From the NCBI GenBank assembly GCA_013176395.1, contig JABMLP010000028.1:62001-126000 (forward strand): 64,000 nucleotides of DNA, written 5' to 3'. A program made the translations under genes and the position numbers. Numbering within the stretch: position 1 is the first letter of the stretch; every line of letters begins with the position of its first letter. The notes below the pieces were generated by a model. It was not told the origin of the DNA, did not search any database, and worked only from the letters and a program-made list of their open reading frames with translations. Positions 56,196-64,000 of the stretch are shown here, piece by piece. The stretch is from Venturia oleaginea. Lineage: Eukaryota; Ascomycota; Dothideomycetes; Venturiales; Venturiaceae.

Positions 56196-59100
56196 ATGGC
56201 TCCGCCGGATGCCATTGGACAAGACGGGTCCCAGTTGAGGGAAAGGCTGCCGCAAAACGGCCCCAAACCACAACAGACAGTGTCGCCAGAGGCTGCCAAG
56301 CAAGCTGTCGCAGATCTGAACGCTGCTGAAGCAAAAAGAGAGGATGGGAAAGAGAGACGGACATATGGCAGGACACCAGATGGAACGGGTACGTGGATAT
56401 ACATCCAGCTCTCATGTTACGCTCTATGTAGCTCCAGCCAGTATAGCCAAACAATCGCTCTTGACCCGGATTCGACTGTACATGCTAATGCGATCGTGTG
56501 TAGTGTTCAATGTGCCGTACACCTATGACATGGTCTCCCAACTCCTTTCTCCCACCCAGCCTAAGAACATATCGGACGGCATAATCCTCCTCGCATTGGG
56601 ATCTCTCATCCTCACCATGTTTATCCTCCCATCAAGCCTCCAGATACCAGTATTTGCCGTTCTGTTCTTGTTCTGGAGAGCATGTTACAATGCTGGAATT
56701 GGGTACCTTCTACAGATACAGTCCCAGGACAAGAGATTGGTTGTATGGGCAAAGAAGTCGGGAATTTTCGAGAATCCTGCGACTGGCAAGAATCCACATC
56801 CACAGATCTGGAGTTTGCTCAAGCGCGAAATGGAGACGAAGATTCCAAACGACTACAAGTTTGAGGATGCGCCCATTGAGTACAACACCTGGCTTGTATT
56901 CCGACGCGTTGTTGATCTGATCCTCATGTGCGACTTCATCTCATACGTACTCTTCGCTTTCGCCTGCGCAGGCCGGCCTGCTGGAGAGCAAATATACATG
57001 ACAATTGGGCGCTGGACAGCTGGTATCATCTTGTTCCTCTTCAACCTTTGGGTGAAGCTGGATGCTCACCGTGTCGTAAAAGACTACGCGTGGTATTGGG
57101 GCGACTTCTTCTATATGGTCGATCAAGAATTGACATTTGATGGCGTCTTTGAAATGGCACCCCACCCTATGTACTCCGTGGGCTATGCTGGCTACTACGG
57201 GATATCACTCATGGCTGCCAGTTACAAGGTTCTGTTCATTTCGATCGTTGCCCATGCCGCCCAATTCGCATTTTTAACGCTCGTCGAAAACCCACACATC
57301 AAGAAAATTTACAATACGCCTCCACCAAGAAAGCGATCAGATCAACCTGGACAAGACGAAGCCACCGTAAGTCATCCATCCGGAATCCATCGACTATTGC
57401 CACCTCAAAACATCGATCTTCATCGAGTTACCGATGTGTCTGTGCTTCTGCTGCAATTCTACATTTTCATGACTGCATGTTTTACGCCCAACTCAAAGTT
57501 CTACAAAATTCTCTTCGTCGCCAACGCTGTCGTCTGGCGTCTTTGGTTCTCGCTCGGTATTGGCTTCATACTCAATCGACAATCTAACAAAAAGTCGTGG
57601 ACACGCCATTTCATCAAGTATGGCGATGACACTGAAGAAGCCTGGCGGCAATGGAAAGGGTTGTACCATCTCAGCATGAGTATGTGCTATGCCGGTTTCT
57701 TTTCAGCGGCTTGGAAAATGTACCATCTGCCCGCCGATTGGTCTTACGGGATGACTCTTCTTCGACACGTCCTTGGGGCGGCCTTGATTTCGCTGCACTT
57801 GTGGACTATCGTCAGCATCCATGATGAGCTCGGCGAGTTTGGATGGTTTTATGGCGACTTCTTTTTCGAGCCCTTGCAAAAGCCAACGTATGGTGGCATT
57901 TATCGGTTCCTCAACAATCCCGAACGTTTCCTTGGACATGCCGGTGTGTGGGGCTTTGCAATCATCACTTGGAGCAAAGCGATTTTCTTCCTCGCGTTTT
58001 TGAGTCACATTCTCACTCTGCTATTCTTGCAGTTTATCGAAGCGCCACACATGCAGAAGCTGTACGGTCGGCAAAGTCTTCGGCAAGCCTCGGGAGTCTC
58101 CAAGACTTTCCGACAAGCACTTCCACCTCCAGTTCGAGAATGGCAGACAAGTCTGGACCAATGGTTTGACAACTGGGCCGATAATATCGAGACTCTGTTC
58201 AGCACTATGAGCACCAAGGTCGCAGCCGATGTCAACACGTTGATGAACGACTCGCGACAGCTACTGAATCCCAACAGACTCAACGTTGCTCGAGAAGCCA
58301 AGAATCTGGGCGAATTCGACAAGTCTGCTTACACGATCAAGGTTGAGGGTACACCAACTTCCAATCTCGCTTGGCTTGATCGACGCAGTGGCCGCGAGGG
58401 TGAGAAGGGTCGTGAGATTCCTGTCCGAACCGACAACTCTTTCGAACCCCTCATGTTCGAATATGGCGCACCTATCAAGGTTCGCTGGACCGCGCCGCGC
58501 AACCACAGCAAGCTCGATTGGATCGGTTTGTACATGGTCTCGGACAATGTGGACAGAGAGATGACGCGCATCACGTCTCGGGGCCGTTGGGTCGCTACGA
58601 ACCCCACAGCGTATGAGTCAGTCCGAGCTGATGTTGGCATCATCTCAAGTGATGTGGAAATTGAAGATCGTCTTTCAGGTGAGATGGAATTCTTCGGCGA
58701 CAAGCTTTGGTGGACTACTGGTGTGTTTGAGTTCCGCTACCATCATGATGGAAAGCACAATGTCATGGCGATCTCTCCACCTTTCGAGATCCGGATCGGA
58801 CGATTTGATGAAGATGATGTCGAAGTTGATTCGAATGGTTTGCTGCGTGGTGCTGTCGAGCAAGCACTGCTTCCCGTCGTGCGCAATTGTTTCGACAGGG
58901 ATCCCGAGATTGCACCTAGCACTGTCGACGAGATTTTTGGTTCGTTGGTAGAGAGGGATGGTCGCTTCGCGAAGAGAGTTGTCTTTGCGGTCCATCATAT
59001 GTAAGCATCCCTTCCCCATCCCATCACGACAAATCCTCATTGGAAACAGGTTCGGCATTGAATTTGCGCCTGAAGTCGTCAAGGCTGACGGCAACGTCAA

Positions 59101-59252
59101 AAACTTGGCGTGGCGGATTTGCAATGCCAAGAAAGCTCTCGTAAGTTCTTTGTCCTTTGCTACGTCTCCCTTAAAATATCTTATCTGCACAGGCACCTTA
59201 CAGTCTTTCGTCGCCTGACGGCTCATCCACGCCTACCGAGGTCAAGTACTGA
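56196..59252 (+). CDS. CHO2: phosphatidylethanolamine N-methyltransferase
   Basis: Four exons: 56196-56388, 56504-59000, 59050-59140 and 59193-59252; introns of 115, 49 and 52 nt; 946 aa, normal for fungal Cho2. The first splice makes [21 protein letters not shown]. Two repeated methyltransferase-type membrane halves follow, with the blocks [18 protein letters not shown] and [18 protein letters not shown] in the first and [14 protein letters not shown] and [15 protein letters not shown] in the second. A long soluble C-terminal part ends [23 protein letters not shown] after two splices. Cho2 catalyses the first methylation of phosphatidylethanolamine in the ER on the route to phosphatidylcholine. 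The start is the first ATG of an open frame with suitable context (ACCATGG). Intact. Confidence 0.96.
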
Positions 59253-61065
59253 GACTGAGTCCACCTTCTGCGGGTGATTTTAGGACAATCTAGACTTTTT
59301 GGTCTTATTGATGAAATTTCCGTTGCCGCCTATGGTTCGCACGTGGACGGTTGAGAAGGTGGACGTAAAGGAGATTGTGGTTTAGATGAAGGAGGGTTGA
59401 GAGGTATGTTTGTTGAAAGATTTGAAGGGAAGGATGAGATGTTGAGACTGATATTTATATACCCTATCAGCGGAGTGAGGAGATGGACTTGTATTTGACA
59501 ATTCGAAAAGCCCTTTCGATTTTTTGACGATTTATCTGTTTGCACGGAATTTGGATGGTTCGAGGTAAGTGTTTAACCTTGAACAATTCTCGCGTTGTGA
59601 AGACATAAGGAGGGTTCCGCGAACACACCTTCTCCACCTGTCATTTCTCTGCAAACACAGTGTACTGTCTGCATTATTTTCCCGCCCCTTGTTCCAATTC
59701 CTCCTCGCAGCTTGAACATAGCGAGCCAACCTATCTCGGCCTATACACATCTCATCCTCCCCACCTATCCCTTTCTCGTGAAACCCCCCACAAAAGCGCG
59801 GTCAAGTAATCATGCACCTCACAATCAGAAATTGAATCGAGATCAGGAAGGGAAGTAATGGGATCTGATTAGTGTTTATCCATCTCCTCCATATTTTACC
59901 GGGAAGATAAAGATCATTCGTAGAATTATCATTTTTATCTTTTGGGTGAAAAATTTGTTGGGATGGTAGGATGTCGGTTGATGGTTTAGTTTTTGGTTTT
60001 TGGTTTTTGGTGGGAGGGAGTTTTGACAAGAGGGAGGAGGTGGTTTTGAGATGGTTTGATTTGATTGTGGGTGTGTAAAGGTGATAAGAGATAATGAGTT
60101 AGGTAAAAGTTGGTAATATTGTTTATTACATCCCCGTCCTCGTCCTTGGCGAAGTCGTAATCCAGAATCCGTCATCTACCCTCTAAAACCAGACTTTCGA
60201 AAATCTTACATCTAGTCCTTCCGCCGTCTATCCTTATCCTCGGACTCACCCCATCGCCGAACTAAAGAATCTCCAGCCTAAAATGAGTTTTTAAGCCTTG
60301 ATAGAGCTCTAATACGTGTCTACCTTGTTCTCCAGCTACTGTTGGTTATTTACTATATCCACATTCCTCAACAAGGTAACCAATGCACTTCCCTATTTTA
60401 CATTTACGAAAACGAGACTACCGATTATATCTACATCTACAAATTCCCTACGTTTTTCCGGTGCCTCGGTCATCTCTGTGGACTCGGTGGGTTTGGGGAA
60501 GGGTGTAGGTTCGAAATGTTCTAGCTAAAGCGTCAGACATGGGGTTTGGCTAGATTTTACAGCCTTCTTTTGCATATTTTGTTTGTGTTTGTGTTTGAGG
60601 TGTGGAGATGAGGGGGCACGTGTTGCGGAACTATTATTCATTCCATTCTGTACAAATTGCTTGCAGCGGTCTGTCCACTTATAGAGGAAGAGGACTCTTG
60701 ATTGAAGTTTAGCAGTGAGGTCCAGAAAGCTTGGTACGACGGGCAGGTAAAGCGTCTAATATTAGACTTTCGTTTAAATCTGAACCCTGAGTGATAAAGC
60801 CATTGCATTATGAAGCAAAGTTAGACGAAACGATCAAAACGACGAAGTGAACAGTGAATGATTCTTACAGTATAGGAGAGAAGATGAAAAGGTATTCGGA
60901 ACAATCCGCTTCCAAGAGTTGCAATAGTTCGAGTCGATCATCTATTCATACAGTATCTCAAACCTATCTCTAGTGACCATCCACAAACGCCGAAACTGGT
61001 GGGTATCTACACGATAAATAACAAATCCCAAGCAAAGCCGCCACATTTTTCCCACCAGCGAACCA
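59253..61065. other. 1.8 kb intergenic region
   Basis: CHO2 and the GT34-like gene are convergent across this spacer. Long T- and A-rich runs occur (a TTTTGGTTTTTGG repeat at 59990-60010). Open frames are all under 100 codons without recognisable features. Confidence 0.4.
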
Positions 61066-62499
61066 CTAAACAACAGTCCTTACCTCTTTACTCTCCCCGC
61101 CTCTCGTTCTTTTGCTACGCGAATCGTCCAGGATACGGGTTTCCATAAAACCACCCCTCAAGCGATCCACAAGCCCACTCATTATCGATTCAACAACAGC
61201 GGGCCGAACGAGCTCTTTCCGTATCCAATGATGTTGAATAAACGTTCCTTCACACTTGGTATTACTCTCAGGGTATCCATTCGCCTCAGTACATTCAATG
61301 GATTTGATGTCTTCTTCTTTCATAAAGTCGTATCGAATGTACTCGCTGAACGCTGCCTGCTCAGCTGGCCATTCGTTCTTCCATCTCCCACAATCAGGAT
61401 ATGTGATATTGTCATCCGGGCAGGCACTCCAAGCTTTCAGTATCTCATGGGTTCTCTCATTATTCCTTGCGATGACAAAACCAGCGTTTAGATTTGTTTT
61501 TTTGTGTCTAGCGTCGTTGTTGACTTCGTCGACGGGGTCGAGGGCAAGTGCCATGGAAGTTGTGGAGGTAAAGTTCCAGCGGTTAAGGAGCCATTCGAAG
61601 GGAAGGTTGAGGTTCATGAAAGAGGCGTCTGCGTCGATGGAGACTGTGATGTCGCAGCGTTCAACAGAGAGAGTGGAAACCAGGGCTGGAATTTTGGTCC
61701 AGTAGGCCGCTTTGTCGGCAAAAGGCTCTGTGTGGATGAAGTGGTAGGTATAGCCGTGGATCATTGCTTGATCGGTAAGTTAGCAAAATGCGGCTCAGGG
61801 AGTCACAGTGACTTCATAAAATCAGTGTACCCTTCAAAGTCACAACATCATCTCGGATTCTCACTTTGGTAGTTTGCGATCCACGTCGATAAATTCCTGG
61901 TGTCTTCAAGAATCGATTTCACCAAAAATTGATCGATGTTGATCAGAAGTTGCAGATAGCGACACCTAATCAGATGCGCCTCGAGAGGCTATAAATTGAC
62001 GGAGGCACTGACAGAGGGTTGGTTAGGACATACCATATAAATAGTGATTTATCATTCCTGATCCAGTTGTATCGAGATCTTTCCAGGCGACATTTCCAGG
62101 ATTAAAGATTTGGCGTTCGTCGGATAGAGGTCGCGTATCGATATCTACTATACACAATTTCTTTCCTAGTGGGCGCATCCAGTGTTGTTTTACCTTCTTG
62201 CCGAGACTCTGCGCCGCGCCGTTGTGGTCTACGAAAGACTCGCTGGTTATGGGTGTGATGAGCGGTTTCCACAGCGCCTGAACAATCTCTTCTAGCGTTA
62301 TTGGCCTAGCTGGTGGACTGAAGGTCATGTCATCGTACGAGGCGGCGTAATGTGTTGGGTTTTCCAGTGGTATTCCCTTGGGCCAGCGTTGAGTTCTCCA
62401 TCGCGAGCTCGAGTCCAGTTGAAAAGCGACGAAGGAGGAGGTGACGATGACGATAGCGATGACACAGGAAACGAGAAATCTGTTCAACTTAGAAGCCAT
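61066..62499 (-). CDS. galactosyl/mannosyltransferase-like type II membrane protein (GT34, GMA12/MNN10 type)
   Basis: Two exons: 62499-62034 and 61766-61066, with a 267-nt intron that ends with a GCTAAC branch site 15 nt before the acceptor; 388 aa. Residues about 8-27 form a signal anchor (LVSCVIAIVIVTSSFVAF), so the domain faces the Golgi lumen. The splice joins NHYLY to AMIHGYTYHF, which leads to the DxD metal-binding site ISIDADASF-type motif (IDADA), the LNAGFVIARNN block and WPAEQAAFSEYI. The order and motifs resemble GT34 enzymes that extend N- and O-glycans; similarity is moderate and a neighbouring GT family is possible. The intron is longer than others here, so a small exon could be missed. 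The first ATG is at 62499. Confidence 0.8.
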
Positions 62500-64000
62500 G
62501 ATAGCGTGGATGATTGGAAATGTTTTGGCCTGAAGTTGAAGAAGTAGGTGAGATGTAGGGAGATGAGAGGTGAGAAGGCACAACCTGCAACTAGGAAAGG
62601 AGTGCAATTTAATACAACCGTCATAAAGACTTTACCGGTGAAGTTCATTGAGTCAAAACCCAAGCCAGGAACTCCAAACATGTCGTGCCTAAGCAAAGCG
62701 GATCGCGTAATGCAAAATCCTGGAGGAAATTGCGTGTCGAAACATACAAAGACACAGATTGCTACCGAATGGAGGAATATGGTGGATTGATTGGCGAGCC
62801 CTGGTGTTGTGTGAGAGAGGAAAGGTGAGCGTCTTCAGCGATGACACCAGCAGTGAAGATTGCCACATGGACGCGTGTAAATTAAAGCCGAAGAGGCTTA
62901 GTAAGGCTGTTTCAAACATTCTGCCGTTACACGATTGGCTCTTTGCTCGGGGCTTTTCCATCCAGGGGTTCTACAAATAGCAACGGGGTATCTAACCCCT
63001 ACTATCTCTGCGCTAACCCTAATCATTCCCCTCCAAGGAATTTGGAATGCTGGTTTCTGACAAAGAGCCTTGCCAAGATCATCCGTGTAATCGATCAAGT
63101 GCCTTACTGCCTTCAATCATAATACAGCCGCTATCGTGGAGGTGGGTAAAGAGCAACGGCCAATTCCCAGAATCAGGTCGAGGAATTCTGGGCATCGAAG
63201 AGGAACGAAAATAGATGCCTTCTATACAATACGCCCATGGACGGAATGGGCCTCTCCATGGTAGGGCCAGCATTTCAGCGTCATGTCTTTGCAACTTGAT
63301 AGCCCGGATGCGCTTGATGAAACCGAGTACTCGTTGATCAACAGGTAAGAGGATACTGGTGGAAGACCCAAAGTAAGATGCAACCATGGATGTGCTTCTG
63401 GGAACGATTACTGGCGAAGGGCGTGAGCCCCAATAACTCAAATGCATACGACACCGAACGAAAACGGTTACGCGATTCGATCCCTTCAACATGCTGGAGG
63501 GCATGTATCAATATTCCACGTCGCCGTACGATGAGTCTCGTAAACCTATACTGCTTTGCAGCCTCGTAAACTCATACTGCTTTGCAGCGTCGAATGACAT
63601 CGACACACTTTAAAAAGATGTCATGCAAGCTATGATCGTCTGTATTGGGGTCTCTGAACAGCTTTCATCTATCAAGGCCGTTAACGTTGCATTCTCCGGG
63701 GCCAAACCAAACAATGAAGACCAACTATGCCGTTTCTTCCAGGAGCTGTTTTTCGACAATTGGACATTAGATCTGGCAATTGAGTTGAAAAATGAAGAAA
63801 AGTGCAATATCAATGTTCAATTCACGACGCGCATGTTAGAGAGTTGACCTCAGTCGCCAGCTCAAACCTTAGTTCAAAATCAACACCAGTCAAGTTAATC
63901 CCGCAGCAGAAGATAACCAAAACTAATATCATCAGCATGTATCTTCAATGTTAGAGTTAAGCCCTCGAAAAGTGTCTCCCCTCATACCTATAACATCACC
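62500..64000. other. right-end region without supported gene
   Basis: Small open frames only. A 74-codon frame at 63623-63847 begins with ATG and reads as a normal mixed protein, but no motif or splice partner is seen, so it is not called. Genes continuing past the window edge cannot be judged. Confidence 0.35.
63536..63587 (+). repeat. 26-bp tandem direct repeat
   Basis: Two adjacent copies of a 26-bp unit, CTCGTAAACxxATACTGCTTTGCAG in outline, starting at 63536 and 63562, with three differences. Intergenic. Confidence 0.75.

Overview
The window is nuclear DNA of a filamentous ascomycete (Pezizomycotina). The evidence is genes split by short introns (mostly 46-60 nt, GT...AG, with CTAAC/CTGAC-type branch sites), HET-domain and OPT-transporter genes, a GPI-anchored GH72 cell-wall enzyme, and Tc1/mariner and pogo/Fot-type transposons. 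Leotiomycetes would fit the overall gene style, but that is an impression and not a sequence comparison. All coordinates are hand-spliced; a gene entry spans start codon to stop codon including introns, and exon limits are in the evidence.

Layout. 1-8 kb: a secreted GH43 arabinan-type hydrolase, about 2.6 kb with no supported gene, a small Ser/Thr-rich secreted protein, a repeat-rich protein and a small conserved protein. 8-16.8 kb is a conserved housekeeping block: OPT oligopeptide transporter (-), cyclopropane-fatty-acyl-phospholipid synthase-like methyltransferase (+), RNA exonuclease REX4 (-) and MYST acetyltransferase ESA1 (+); REX4 and ESA1 share a 216-bp divergent promoter. 17-24.2 kb: two lineage-type proteins (an internally repeated protein; a three-TM protein ending in PPxY motifs), a HET-domain protein (-) and, divergent from it, the inositolphosphorylceramide synthase subunit KEI1 (+).

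24.2-38.4 kb is an accessory compartment: a broken aminoglycoside-phosphotransferase-like gene, an orphan gene, a Tc1/mariner element with a second Tc1/mariner element nested in it, a dead pogo/Fot element and a broken membrane-protein gene. Between the two transposon blocks sits a three-exon gene for a 111-aa secreted protein with eight cysteines in CC..CC..C..CC..C order. It is the most interesting candidate of the window (effector-like, no function known).

38.4-50 kb: a secreted lysozyme/lytic-transglycosylase-fold protein, a GH72 beta-1,3-glucanosyltransferase, an uncertain Pro-rich gene, a membrane protein with a duplicated six-cysteine module, a decayed F-box gene and two AT-rich stretches. 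50.9-62.5 kb returns to housekeeping: a FIG4-type SAC phosphoinositide phosphatase (-), a divergent PflX-like radical SAM protein carrying an 87-bp in-frame tandem duplication, the phosphatidylethanolamine methyltransferase CHO2 and a GT34-type galactosyltransferase-like protein.

Functional links: CHO2, KEI1, FIG4 and the CFA-type methyltransferase all act on membrane lipids but are spread over 50 kb among unrelated genes, so I see no cluster. GH43, GH72 and the lysozyme-like protein act outside the cell on polysaccharide. No tRNA, rRNA, CRISPR array or biosynthetic gene cluster was found.
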